Below are positions 45,642-54,821 of a stretch of 64,000 bases of DNA, piece after piece; within the stretch, counting starts at the first letter, position 1; each line of letters starts with the position of its first letter. The DNA comes from Cysteiniphilum litorale (GTDB lineage: Bacteria; Pseudomonadota; Gammaproteobacteria; Francisellales; Francisellaceae): contig NZ_QLIQ01000001.1 of NCBI RefSeq assembly GCF_003428165.1, positions 186,001-250,000 of the forward strand. The letters run 5' to 3'. The notes below the pieces were generated by a model. The model saw only the letters and a program-made list of their open reading frames with translations, had not been told where the DNA came from and did no database searches. Made by a program: the position numbers and the translations under genes.

Positions 45642-46421
45642 TTAATCGTTTAGGTTTTCTGCCAATAGCTCACGACGCTGGCGCACGACTTCATACATCG
45701 CAACACCTGCTGCAACTGAGACATTGAGACTCGATACTTGCCCCTGCATTGGCAGTTTAGCTAGATAGTCACACATCTTACGCGTACCAAAACGAAGACC
45801 TGAACCCTCAGCACCCATCACTAACGCTATCGCACCGCTAAAGTCGCTGTCATAGATCAGACTCTCTGCTTCACCTGCTAATCCTGTAACCCATATACCT
45901 TCATCTTTTAAAACACCAATAGCACGCGCGAGATTAGTCACCGAGACAAGCTTCATGCTACTTACTGCACCACTGGCAACCTTCTCAACCGTTGCATTGA
46001 TCGTCGCACTGTTATCTTTTGGGAAAACGATAAAATCAACCCCCGCAGCTTCGGCACTTCTAATGCATGCACCCAAATTATGCGGGTCTTGAACGCCATC
46101 AAGGATTAAAATAAAAGGTGTTTTTGAAGAGCTCGCGACAAGATCAGATAAATCACTTTCTTCATACAGCTTAATATCGCTTTGGCAAGCTGCTAATACA
46201 TTTTGATGTACCACATCTTCAAGGGCATGAGACTCTAGTAATGATTGAAACTTCTCTTTATTGACAAGCTCAAACTCAATATTTTTCTTAGCCATCAATG
46301 ACTTTAACTCACCCAATCTTGGAGAGGTGTCTTTGCCTTTAAGACAATAGATAACTTTAATGCCATCGGCATGCAGTTTAAGGCGCGCCTTGATCGCGTG
46401 TATTCCATAAAGTAGTGACAT
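45642..46421 (-). CDS. rlmB: 23S rRNA (guanosine-2'-O)-methyltransferase RlmB
   Basis: 259 residues. SpoU/TrmH-family knot: LDGVQDPHNLGACIRSAEAAGVD (SAM motif 1), ALVMGAEGSGLR, and LPMQGQVSSLNVSVAAGVAMYE (motif 3). An N-terminal L30e-like domain (GIHAIKARL..) is present. It methylates G2251 of 23S rRNA. The stop of the upstream gene is 6 bp away. Other 2'-O enzymes of the family (TrmH) are shorter, so RlmB is favoured. Confidence 0.94.
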   Translation of the reverse strand: MSLLYGIHAIKARLKLHADGIKVIYCLKGKDTSPRLGELKSLMAKKNIEFELVNKEKFQSLLESHALEDVVHQNVLAACQSDIKLYEESDLSDLVASSSKTPFILILDGVQDPHNLGACIRSAEAAGVDFIVFPKDNSATINATVEKVASGAVSSMKLVSVTNLARAIGVLKDEGIWVTGLAGEAESLIYDSDFSGAIALVMGAEGSGLRFGTRKMCDYLAKLPMQGQVSSLNVSVAAGVAMYEVVRQRRELLAENLND

Positions 46422-46427
46422 AATTAA

Positions 46428-46886
46428 TTAAAAACTCTCTTTTCTTTGACCTTTCGGCGCACGTAAATATAAGCGACCGATCGGAATTCCTTCAACATGT
46501 AACCCATGGGTAATCCGATCGACGATTTCTTGGCATTTTTCTTTACATTCCTCACCACGAAACCCTTTGGTTACCAACCAATCTGCAATTTCATTCAAAA
46601 ACATCTTAAGCTCAGATAATAATTTTTTATTGCGCTCGTTCGGGCTGTAGCGAAAACGATTAAAATCAAGCGGTTGACTCCACTGGCGATACAAATTACT
46701 TAGCTCAAACACCACATCCGTGACCATTTGCTCAATCGCGAGCTCAAGCTTACCTTCAGGCATAATATGCATCTCACGCATCGATTGAATCTGCTCACGC
46801 CTGACATCTGCAATGGTTCTCACAGGTTCGTTTTGCAGCTCACTTAAACGCTTCCTGTTCGATAAAGTGACTTTATTTTTGGACAT
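46428..46886 (-). CDS. Hypothetical protein with ParB-like N-terminal motif
   Basis: 152 residues, not recognised. The start MSKNKVTLSNRKRLSELQNEP resembles the N-terminus of the ParB of this window (ISLANRKRVHEL), sharing NRKRxxEL. The remainder is helical, charged and without membrane segments. Two cysteines lie close together (EECKEKCQEI). It precedes rlmB by 6 bp. A ParA-interacting role is possible but based only on the short motif. Confidence 0.6.
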   Translation of the reverse strand: MSKNKVTLSNRKRLSELQNEPVRTIADVRREQIQSMREMHIMPEGKLELAIEQMVTDVVFELSNLYRQWSQPLDFNRFRYSPNERNKKLLSELKMFLNEIADWLVTKGFRGEECKEKCQEIVDRITHGLHVEGIPIGRLYLRAPKGQRKESF

Positions 46887-47097
46887 AATTACTTAGCTTA
46901 TGAAGATATATGTCAGGCATTATATACTTAACACTGCATTTTTTGCAGCGTTTTCTTGGCGTTTTACACCATCACTCAAGAAAGCATTTAGCACATGACC
47001 AACATTTAAATAAATCAGCAAAATTTATAATGAATTTTATTCAAAGACTGGTAGGATAATGACGTCTAGGGCATAAAATTTTAGGGAGATTACTCAA

Positions 47098-48549
47098 GTG
47101 CAAGCACATAAAGTAGGATTATTTTCAGCCATCGCCATTCCAGTGACATCAATGGTGGGTTCTGGTTGGCTTTTTAGCGCACAATTAAATGCACAATTAG
47201 CAGGAAACTACGCGTTTATCGCATGGATAGGCGCGGCTTTTATCGCCATTATTGTCGGGTTATGTTTTGCAAAACTTTGCGCATTATTCCCTGAACGTGG
47301 TTTAAATGCCAAATGCGTATCACTAAGTCATGGTAAAGATTTTGGCATGGTCTTTGCTTTTGCCATCTGGTTTGGATTATTAGCAATGATCCCAACTGAA
47401 GCGCAAGCAACCGTACAATATTTAAGTCCATTTATCAAGTTCACGACTTTATATCATGGTGAAAGTTTAACTTGGTCAGGCAAGCTATTTGCCATTATTA
47501 TTTTGGCAATTTACTTTATCGTGAATTACTTTGGCATTAAGCTATTAGCTTATGTCAACAACATCTCAACTGTTTTTAAAATCAGTATTCCAACGCTAAC
47601 CATTATCGTTTTATTAGCCGCACACTTTGATACAACGAACCTTGATCTTGCGGTTAACCACTATACAGCAAGCTCAATTCAAACTGCACTGATTGGTGCG
47701 GGTCTTGTCTATGCGTTTAATGGCTTTCAAGTGGTTGCATCGTTTGCCAGCGAGATTAAAAACCCAACGCGCAATATCCCATTGGCTATTATTATCTCCG
47801 TGGTTATCACACTAGCTTTATATATGCTACTGCAATTTACCTTCATGACGGCAATGCCGCATGATGTTGCTGCTAAAGGTTGGGCGGCTCTTAATTTCTC
47901 AAGCCCTTTGGTTAACTTAACCATGCTACTTGGTTTGAATTTCTTAACCATTTTATTAATTGCTGATTCGATCGTGAGTCCATCTGTTACCGGTTTAACT
48001 TATATGGGCTCTTGCTCAAGAATGCTTTATGCGATGGCTGAAAAAGGGCAAATGCCACGCTGGATTGCCAAGCTATGTCCAGTGCATCATTTGTCTAAAC
48101 GTTCATTATTTTTAAACTTCATTATTGGCATTATTATTTTGTTAAATTCCGCAAGCTGGGCATCGTTAATGGTAATTACTACTGCCTTTAACGTGTTAGG
48201 TTATATGGGTGCGCCACTTTCGCTAGCTGTGTTAGGTAGCCGCAAACTATCAACCAAAATAATGACTTTATTTGTCTTTATTGTACTGGCGTTGCTATTA
48301 GCCACCCTACCAGAAAAAGACTTTTTACTGAGTAATCTTGCTGTTACTGTAATGATGGCAATTTATGCTGTACTGCAAATAAAACAAGGTGGATTTAACT
48401 GGTTCGCAGTGAGTTTTGTCATATTCTTGTGGATTTTGATGTTAGTGGCAAGCTCAGCAATTGCCACTATTATCTTGGCAATTGTGTTCTTTTTAATTGT
48501 CACCAGTCAACGTTTTGTGACGAAATTAGGGCATTCACTGAATAAATAA
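47098..48549 (+). CDS. APC-superfamily amino acid transporter
   Basis: 483 residues from a GTG start (GGGAG 10 bp upstream). The first TM segment carries SMVGSGWLFSAQ, an amino-acid/polyamine-type (APC) unwound helix, and about 12-13 TM segments follow. It transports amino acids or polyamines across the inner membrane; the substrate is not indicated. It is a single gene with no decarboxylase partner adjacent. It converges on the Bat operon end. Confidence 0.87.
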   Translation: MQAHKVGLFSAIAIPVTSMVGSGWLFSAQLNAQLAGNYAFIAWIGAAFIAIIVGLCFAKLCALFPERGLNAKCVSLSHGKDFGMVFAFAIWFGLLAMIPTEAQATVQYLSPFIKFTTLYHGESLTWSGKLFAIIILAIYFIVNYFGIKLLAYVNNISTVFKISIPTLTIIVLLAAHFDTTNLDLAVNHYTASSIQTALIGAGLVYAFNGFQVVASFASEIKNPTRNIPLAIIISVVITLALYMLLQFTFMTAMPHDVAAKGWAALNFSSPLVNLTMLLGLNFLTILLIADSIVSPSVTGLTYMGSCSRMLYAMAEKGQMPRWIAKLCPVHHLSKRSLFLNFIIGIIILLNSASWASLMVITTAFNVLGYMGAPLSLAVLGSRKLSTKIMTLFVFIVLALLLATLPEKDFLLSNLAVTVMMAIYAVLQIKQGGFNWFAVSFVIFLWILMLVASSAIATIILAIVFFLIVTSQRFVTKLGHSLNK

Positions 48550-48562
48550 AGATTTATAGGGT

Positions 48563-50284
48563 CTACTCTGGATATAATGGTGCCAATACTTCTTGATCTT
48601 TATCACTCATGATCTTGTATGATTTGATATGTTGATACAATTCACTATATTCCACAAACTCACCTTTAGCATATAGCGCTTTGTTTATAGCAGTAAGCAT
48701 TAGCTTAAGCGCTTTATCATCAACAACAGAAGCAACATCCATCGCACTGTAGAAGCTTTGATTGAACAAAGCATTACCCCAAGAGACAATTGCATAATTG
48801 ACAGCGGCTAGCTCCTTATGATCACATGCTTGTTTAATATCTTTAAGCGCCTGATCAATATCCGGCTTTTCAAATGATATTTGTTTATCTAAAGTTGGTG
48901 GTACTTTCTTAGATTTAAACTTGCTAATAACCATAAGCAATATAATCAATGTAACTAACCATAAGATTGCAAAGATAATCGTTAACACCTTCCATAGTTT
49001 GCTATGCACCACCTTAATGACTGTCTTTGCGGGCTGTGCTGCAGAAGCTGCATTTATCGCACTGGTTTGCACAGGTGTTACCACTTTGCCAGGCAATACT
49101 TTAAAGGTTTGGGCTGGCAAAATGGCAGTTTGCATGGTCTGTGATTTCACATCAAACCAATGCACTGTAATCTTTGGAAACTCAATAACACCTTTCTGTG
49201 TTGGGATATAGGCAACCTTAAAGACTTTACTTGCTGCAGGCAGGTTATTCTCCACATAATCTTTGCTTTGTGCCTTATCTGGATATGCATTCACACTATC
49301 AGCATGTGGAAAGGTTAAATTAGGCAAGCTAGCTGCTTGCACACCTGTTGCTGTCAAGACAATTGTGCGCGTTACCGGCTCACCAACGGTTAGCTCATTG
49401 GAATCACTTGACCAACTGTCTTTTAGCGTAACTGAATTGGCAGGTAACCAGTCATTAATGTCAACATTTTGAGGAATTGGCTTCACATGCAACGTCAATG
49501 AATTTGACTTCACCAATATTGGCTTAGCACTTTGCATGGCAAAAAATGAATTGGGATTATTTTGTAAAACCGCTGCCTGAATAATGCTTTGTGGAATAGT
49601 AATCTCACCGGATTGATTAGCTGTAATTAAAAACTGCTGCTCAACCACATTATAGGTTTTACCATTTTGTTGTGCTTGATATTGAGTATTTTTGCCAAAA
49701 GACTCAATCGTTGCATTGGCTAATTGCAGTGGCTGCATACTTAAATTAGACAATGGCTCTGCATAGTATAGCTTCAGGGTATAGAGCACTGGTGTATTAA
49801 CATAAGCACTATCACTTGAAAGAGATGCATCTAAAAAGACATTTGCCGTTTGTTTACCATGAGACCCTTGTACTGCCTTTGTTACCGTAATTGTCAATGG
49901 CTTAGTTTGCTCACGCCCAACAGTTAACGCTGGAATGGTTATATCTCCAGTTTTTTTAGGTAATAAAGTCACAATATACGAAATATCTGAAGTGCTTTTG
50001 CCATTGATAACGCTGGTCTGACTACTGGTGCTTGTACCATAAACATCAAAATCTTTCTTCAATGGCGCCAAATCAGGTTGTTCATTCATATCATCAAGCT
50101 TAATCGTTAATGTCAAACTTTCACCATCTGCCACCTGTGTGCGATCAACTGATGCAGACACCGCAGCATGCAATGATTGCACCATAAACATAAATACAGC
50201 AGGTATAAGTATAAGAATGCTGATTGTTCTTTTGATTTTTTCCATTTTGTATGTCTTATTTATTCTGCTGATAAATCTAATCAT
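48563..50284 (-). CDS. batD: BatD-family protein (oxygen tolerance)
   Basis: 573 residues from ATG 50284 (GGAGGG 5 bp upstream); ATG 50245 is a later alternative. A signal sequence (long basic n-region, ISILILIPAVFMFMVQSLHAA) precedes a beta-rich region with SVDRTQVADGESLTLTIKLDD, the BatD start, repeated Ig-like modules, then a TM anchor near WLVTLIILLMVIS. It is the last gene of the moxR/Bat operon; loss of Bat genes in Bacteroides and Francisella reduces stress tolerance. The start overlaps the BatC stop by 8 bp. Confidence 0.85.
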   Translation of the reverse strand: MIRFISRINKTYKMEKIKRTISILILIPAVFMFMVQSLHAAVSASVDRTQVADGESLTLTIKLDDMNEQPDLAPLKKDFDVYGTSTSSQTSVINGKSTSDISYIVTLLPKKTGDITIPALTVGREQTKPLTITVTKAVQGSHGKQTANVFLDASLSSDSAYVNTPVLYTLKLYYAEPLSNLSMQPLQLANATIESFGKNTQYQAQQNGKTYNVVEQQFLITANQSGEITIPQSIIQAAVLQNNPNSFFAMQSAKPILVKSNSLTLHVKPIPQNVDINDWLPANSVTLKDSWSSDSNELTVGEPVTRTIVLTATGVQAASLPNLTFPHADSVNAYPDKAQSKDYVENNLPAASKVFKVAYIPTQKGVIEFPKITVHWFDVKSQTMQTAILPAQTFKVLPGKVVTPVQTSAINAASAAQPAKTVIKVVHSKLWKVLTIIFAILWLVTLIILLMVISKFKSKKVPPTLDKQISFEKPDIDQALKDIKQACDHKELAAVNYAIVSWGNALFNQSFYSAMDVASVVDDKALKLMLTAINKALYAKGEFVEYSELYQHIKSYKIMSDKDQEVLAPLYPE

Positions 50285-51398
50285 TATTCCCTCCATTTTG
50301 CGATGTTTGACGTCGCTCATAATCTCTTAAGAATTTCTGCTTCAATAATCCACCTGGGTCATCTGGAATCTGTGACAAAATGGCATCAACCTTCTTCTGA
50401 CGCAGTGCATCTTCACGCGCTTGGGCACTTGAAACCGCTACCTTTTGTGACGGATCATGATCATCTTCTTTGTCTTTGTCTTTGTCTTTCTCTTTTGCTA
50501 ATGCCTGAGAACGTTCATCTTTTTGATTCTTATCATTATCTTTGCTTTTCTCACTTTGAGCACTTTGAGTGTTTTCAGTCGATGATTTATTATCTTGTTG
50601 CTCTTTTTGACCGTTTTGACCTTTTTGTTTTCTTTGCTCTTGCTGCTGATCTATATTCTGTTGATCATTGCTACGATCACTTTGACTCTGCTCATTTTTC
50701 TTATTTTGCTCATTTCTTTGACTATCTTTATCACTCTGTTGTTGATTAGCATGTGACTGATCTTGTTGATTTTGTTGATCTTTTTGATTCTGATTATTTT
50801 TATTACTTTGTTTATTTTGCTTACTTTGGTCATCTTGCTGATTTTTCTGATCACTATTTTGTTGACCCTGCTGACTTTGATCTTTTTGATCTTGCTTATT
50901 ATTTTGATTGTTTTGACTGTTTTTCGTATTCTGTTGTTTATTCTGCTGATCTTTATTCTCTTTATTTTGAGAATTTTTCTGATCCTGCTTTTGCTGATTA
51001 TTTTGTTGCTGTTGTTGCTTTAATAAATTCTCAATATACTCAAGGTTCGCTTTAGCGTCAGCAAAGTCGCTTTTTTTGGCTAAAGCCGCTTTATATGCTG
51101 CTATTGCTTTTTGATATTCATGCAATTGCGCTAAAGCATTGCCCTGATTATACAGCCCAACTGCCGAGTTATCTTTCTCAAAAGCACTTAATGCCGCCTT
51201 ATAATCTTTATCACGATATAATGCTGCACCTTGCCAACGACTATCACTAAACATCGCTGCTGCTTCTTTGTTTTTGTGTTCATTAAATAAGTTCTCAGCC
51301 TGTTGATTTTTATTTAACCACAGATCCTGCCAAGTATTTGCCAACAACAGTGTCGGCAATAATAACACTGCAAACCCACTGATACGCTTTATCGACAT
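50277..51398 (-). CDS. BatC-type TPR protein with long Q/N/K/D-rich region
   Basis: 373 residues from ATG 51398 (GGAG 6 bp upstream). A signal-like hydrophobic N-terminus (ISGFAVLLLPTLLLA) precedes tetratricopeptide repeats (GLYNQGNALAQLHEYQKAIAAYKAAL). Then about 190 residues, roughly 130-320, are nearly all Q, N, K, D, S and E. The protein ends in a short globular part (DAILSQIPDDPGGLLKQKFL). BatC TPR proteins bridge Bat components; the low-complexity insert is far longer than in most. The BatB stop overlaps its start by 10 bp. Confidence 0.8.
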   Translation of the reverse strand: MSIKRISGFAVLLLPTLLLANTWQDLWLNKNQQAENLFNEHKNKEAAAMFSDSRWQGAALYRDKDYKAALSAFEKDNSAVGLYNQGNALAQLHEYQKAIAAYKAALAKKSDFADAKANLEYIENLLKQQQQQNNQQKQDQKNSQNKENKDQQNKQQNTKNSQNNQNNKQDQKDQSQQGQQNSDQKNQQDDQSKQNKQSNKNNQNQKDQQNQQDQSHANQQQSDKDSQRNEQNKKNEQSQSDRSNDQQNIDQQQEQRKQKGQNGQKEQQDNKSSTENTQSAQSEKSKDNDKNQKDERSQALAKEKDKDKDKEDDHDPSQKVAVSSAQAREDALRQKKVDAILSQIPDDPGGLLKQKFLRDYERRQTSQNGGNND

Positions 51399-52411
51399 AC
51401 TTTCTCCAACCAACCTTTTCGTGCAACCAATGCCACCACAATAATCAACAACCAAATAAACCAATGCCCTTCATCTTTCCATAATGCGTTGGCTTTTTGT
51501 GCTTCTGTTTTTTGTGTCTTACCATCACCATCATGGCTTAGCATTTTTGTGACATCCTGATCATTATCAGTAATTAAGCTAAATTGCCCATCACCTGAGC
51601 TCGCAAGTTTTTGTAATTCAGCAGCATTCATATTAGCAAATACAATTTGCCCTTTTTTATCAGTAACAAAACCGCCATCGCTATTTTTGATTGGTCCACC
51701 TTGAGCCGTGCCAATCGCTAATACAGACGTTTTAATACCTTCTTTTGCTAGGTTTTTAGATTCTCTTAATGCCGCAGGTGACGGCGTGCTATCAGTAACT
51801 AGTATAATCTGACCTCCAGCAAAGCCTGCTTGCTTAATGAGTTTGGCTGATTCTACTAATGCTTTTTGGATATTGTCACCTCCAATCGGTACAACACTTG
51901 AATCCAAAGAAGGTACCATATTAGCAATGGTATTTGCATCAGCCGTTAAAGGCGACACCACGAAAGGCTCACTAGAGAATACGATCATTCCTGTCTGCCC
52001 CTCTTTAATCGATTTAAGTAAATCCAACACCTTAAAGCGAGCTCGCTCTAAACGCGTAGGCGGGACATCATTAGCATTCATGGTTTGCGAGACATCTAAG
52101 GCAATCACACGTGCTGCCACCTTTTGATAAACTGGTTGTGGATATTGCGACCAAGTTGGTCCTGCCAATGCGACAATGCCAATACACCATAATAAAAAAA
52201 TTATCACTGGCAACATACGACGCTGACGTGCTTGCTGCCCGACTAATAAATGTTTTAATAAGTGTGGATCACAATGTGCACTCCAGTTATTGCCACTGCT
52301 CTTGACTCTTAAGATCATGATGAGTAAAAAAATCGCTAGAATGATCAGTAAAAACCACCATGGACGTAAAAAGTGAAATGAATTAAATAAGTGGAAATCG
52401 ATGGAACTCAT
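51389..52411 (-). CDS. BatB-type membrane VWA protein
   Basis: 340 residues. TM segments near both ends (LRPWWFLLIILAIFLLIM and WFIWLLIIVVALVA) flank a von Willebrand A domain. The MIDAS loop reads ALDVSQTM, a DxSxT variant of DxSxS, with GIGDxI-like GGDNIQ and VTDS. Located in the Bat cluster between BatA and BatC. Bat VWA proteins are thought to form a periplasmic-facing complex with MoxR. Confidence 0.85.
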   Translation of the reverse strand: MSSIDFHLFNSFHFLRPWWFLLIILAIFLLIMILRVKSSGNNWSAHCDPHLLKHLLVGQQARQRRMLPVIIFLLWCIGIVALAGPTWSQYPQPVYQKVAARVIALDVSQTMNANDVPPTRLERARFKVLDLLKSIKEGQTGMIVFSSEPFVVSPLTADANTIANMVPSLDSSVVPIGGDNIQKALVESAKLIKQAGFAGGQIILVTDSTPSPAALRESKNLAKEGIKTSVLAIGTAQGGPIKNSDGGFVTDKKGQIVFANMNAAELQKLASSGDGQFSLITDNDQDVTKMLSHDGDGKTQKTEAQKANALWKDEGHWFIWLLIIVVALVARKGWLEKVCR

Positions 52412-53415
52412 ATAACACTCCTTTGACTTCTTTTAATCCATAACAACGCTAAAATAAAGCTTAAGATCATCGCAGCTCCCAAAGTCCATGGATAAAATGG
52501 TGTTATCGGACGAATGGTGATTTTATCGGATTTCACGGGTTCCAACTGGTTGATTTTATTGTAAATCGCTTGCAACTCTTTACCATCTTCAGCGCGAAAA
52601 AACTCCCCACCTGTCATCTGGGCAATTTTTTTCAAGCCATCAATATCCAAATCACTCGATGGATTAACAATTTGCGGACCAAACATCGTCTGCATCGTCA
52701 TTTGCTTTGCCCCCAAACCAATGGTGTAAATCTTGATATGTTCATCTTTGGCAAGCTTAGCTGCTGTATCAGGGTCAATAACACCAGCGTTATTGCCACC
52801 ATCGGTTAAAAGAATAAGCGCGCGTGATTGCTTGGGATAATGCATCAACTGTTTAATCGCAAGACCAATGGCATCCCCTATCGCGGTTTGAATACCCGCA
52901 ATACCCACCGTAGCATCATTAAGCATTTGTCCAACGGTTTTGCGATCAAAAGTTAGTGGCGTTTGCAAATAAGGTTTAGAACCAAATAAAATAAGTCCTA
53001 ATCGATCGCCTTCTCGCTTTTGAATAAATTCATTAGCAACCGTTTTCACCAAATCAATTCTTGACTCAGCCTTGCCATTGACCATCATATCTGGTGTGCG
53101 CATACTGCCTGAGAGATCAACTGCTAACATCAAATCCCGACCCGTTTGTGGCAAAGTTAATGGCGCACCTAACCATTGCACACCAGCACCTGAAACGACT
53201 AATAAACACCAAATGATAAGTAACAAATATTTAAACCATGACAAGTGTTGAGTTCCTTTAGCCTCACCTTCGGTCATTGTTTTTTGCAATGAAGTATAAA
53301 AAGGAATTCTAAGCCCTTGTTTTGCATCACTATTGTTTACTCTTGGTAATACAAAACGCAAGATAATGGGTAATAAGAGTAAAACAAAAATCCAAGGATA
53401 GGCGATGGTCATCAT
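52408..53415 (-). CDS. BatA-type membrane VWA protein
   Basis: 335 residues from ATG 53415 (AAGGA 6 bp upstream; a second ATG follows). TM at the N-terminus (PWIFVLLLLPIILRFVL) and C-terminus. The VWA domain has a full MIDAS: AVDLSGSM, IGDAIGLA (Thr-bearing loop) and LLTDGGNN. It overlaps the batB start by 4 bp and DUF4381 end by 4 bp, so the operon is tightly coupled. Confidence 0.87.
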   Translation of the reverse strand: MMTIAYPWIFVLLLLPIILRFVLPRVNNSDAKQGLRIPFYTSLQKTMTEGEAKGTQHLSWFKYLLLIIWCLLVVSGAGVQWLGAPLTLPQTGRDLMLAVDLSGSMRTPDMMVNGKAESRIDLVKTVANEFIQKREGDRLGLILFGSKPYLQTPLTFDRKTVGQMLNDATVGIAGIQTAIGDAIGLAIKQLMHYPKQSRALILLTDGGNNAGVIDPDTAAKLAKDEHIKIYTIGLGAKQMTMQTMFGPQIVNPSSDLDIDGLKKIAQMTGGEFFRAEDGKELQAIYNKINQLEPVKSDKITIRPITPFYPWTLGAAMILSFILALLWIKRSQRSVI

Positions 53416-53882
53416 AACACTTTCCTTAACCATTTTTTCGTTAATATAATAAGCGCTTGACGCTCATCAATACTGACTTCTTTTAACCTATAGCTATCTA
53501 ACAATAAACGCCCATCACCTTTACTAAAATCATCTGTTTTCAGCTGCTGATCTAGGAACTTTAACCAATCCTCACCGAAGTATAGATGCGCATTATCCGC
53601 TTTAAGCTCTTGCATAATAACTCGCTTTAAAAAAGTAGAAATCTCTGATATCAATGCCTGTGGTCTCTCTGACTGAGTGGTTTGTACAGTTGTGTCAAAT
53701 AAGCTTATTATTGCTTGCTTATGACGATGCGCTTTAATCTTTTTAGCCAAGAACCATATCATCAGCGCAATCACAACTAAGACAACAACAGCCAAAATAT
53801 ACCAACCCACTGCCAGTGGCCAAATCGATACCGCAGGCGGAAGATGAATGTCTTTTAGCCCAGCTAATACATCAGTAGCCAT
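53412..53882 (-). CDS. DUF4381-family membrane protein of the Bat operon
   Basis: 156 residues. One TM segment (WYILAVVVLVVIALMIWFLAKKI) follows a short N-terminus LKDIHLPPAVSIWPLAVGW, which is the DUF4381 hallmark (IHLP..+..WP.A.GW). The soluble remainder is helical. It overlaps DUF58 by 11 bp and BatA by 4 bp. No independent function is known. Confidence 0.85.
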   Translation of the reverse strand: MATDVLAGLKDIHLPPAVSIWPLAVGWYILAVVVLVVIALMIWFLAKKIKAHRHKQAIISLFDTTVQTTQSERPQALISEISTFLKRVIMQELKADNAHLYFGEDWLKFLDQQLKTDDFSKGDGRLLLDSYRLKEVSIDERQALIILTKKWLRKVL

Positions 53883-54801
53883 AGCGCATTACTCCATGAT
53901 TTAAGGTTTTAACCACATCATCATTCGTTGCTAATGCGACAAATTGCATATTGTGTTTGCTTGATAATGCTTTGATCCTATCTAGGCGCTGATTAAATGG
54001 CTCGGCATAGCGCTTATGCACGTCTTTATCCGCGGCATTTAGCTCCAAGAAATGCAACTGCCCATCACTAAAGCAGTATTGCCCTCTATCAGGTAAACTT
54101 GCTTCTAATGGATCATAAGTAAATACTTGGATAATCTCACTCTTGCGATTAATTAACTTCAAATACTGTTCAGCCTCATCATCAAAATGCACAAAGTCAC
54201 TGATCACAATTACAACACTGCCACTTTTAAGTGTTTTTGATAGATTCTTCAGTGTCATTGCCATTGAATGGTTATTTGATGGTCTTAGCATATTATCTGG
54301 GTCACTTAGGCATTTGAAAAACTTCAATAAATGCGTACGACTACGCGCTGGTGTTAATTGATATAAACCATCATCTGCAAATACCACACCACCGACTTGT
54401 TCATGATGATTCAGTGCTGCCCAACCTAATAATGCACAGATCTTAGCGGCTAGTACGCTTTTAAAGCAAACACGCGTCCCAAATTGCATTGATGCAGTTT
54501 GATCGACGATAAAATAAATCGCACGTTCCCGCTCCTCTTTATACACCTTGGTATACGGCTTCCCAAGACGCGCGGTTAACGGCCAATGCATTAAACGAAT
54601 ATCATCCCCTGGTTGGTAATGCCGAACCTCTTCAAAGTCCATTCCTCGCCCTCTGGCGCGTGAGACATGTTGACCGACCTGATTCGTATTCACACGTTGA
54701 CTATTAAAAAATTGAATATTTTGCGCCTGAAAACGCAAACTCAATAATTCATTAATATCTGCCGTTATACCTTGTTGATCACTTGTGTTTTTTAAACTCA
54801 T
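53872..54801 (-). CDS. DUF58 domain protein (MoxR-associated, VWA-like)
   Basis: 309 residues. RARGRGMDFEEVRHYQPGDDIRLMHWPLTARLGKPYTKVYKEERER is split into the DUF58 core motifs (RGxGxxFxxxRxYxxGDDxRxIDW), here with MHW at the end, and IVDQTASMQFG is a MIDAS-like DxTxSM. It forms the second gene of the cluster, 20 bp after moxR. DUF58 proteins work alongside MoxR ATPases. Confidence 0.9.
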   Translation of the reverse strand: MSLKNTSDQQGITADINELLSLRFQAQNIQFFNSQRVNTNQVGQHVSRARGRGMDFEEVRHYQPGDDIRLMHWPLTARLGKPYTKVYKEERERAIYFIVDQTASMQFGTRVCFKSVLAAKICALLGWAALNHHEQVGGVVFADDGLYQLTPARSRTHLLKFFKCLSDPDNMLRPSNNHSMAMTLKNLSKTLKSGSVVIVISDFVHFDDEAEQYLKLINRKSEIIQVFTYDPLEASLPDRGQYCFSDGQLHFLELNAADKDVHKRYAEPFNQRLDRIKALSSKHNMQFVALATNDDVVKTLNHGVMRYGY

Positions 54802-54821
54802 GAGCGTTTCCCCTCTTCCAC

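Noticed and set aside
46935-46955. CTGCA ... TGCAG hairpin upstream of the 46428-46886 gene
   Set aside because: Only a 5-bp stem with no following T-run in a sensible orientation; not distinguishable from chance.
50763-51055. Long plus-strand frames rich in Ile, Leu, Phe and Asp
   Set aside because: They are antisense to the Q/N/K/D-rich part of BatC, where the biased codons leave other frames open; no start signal or family match.
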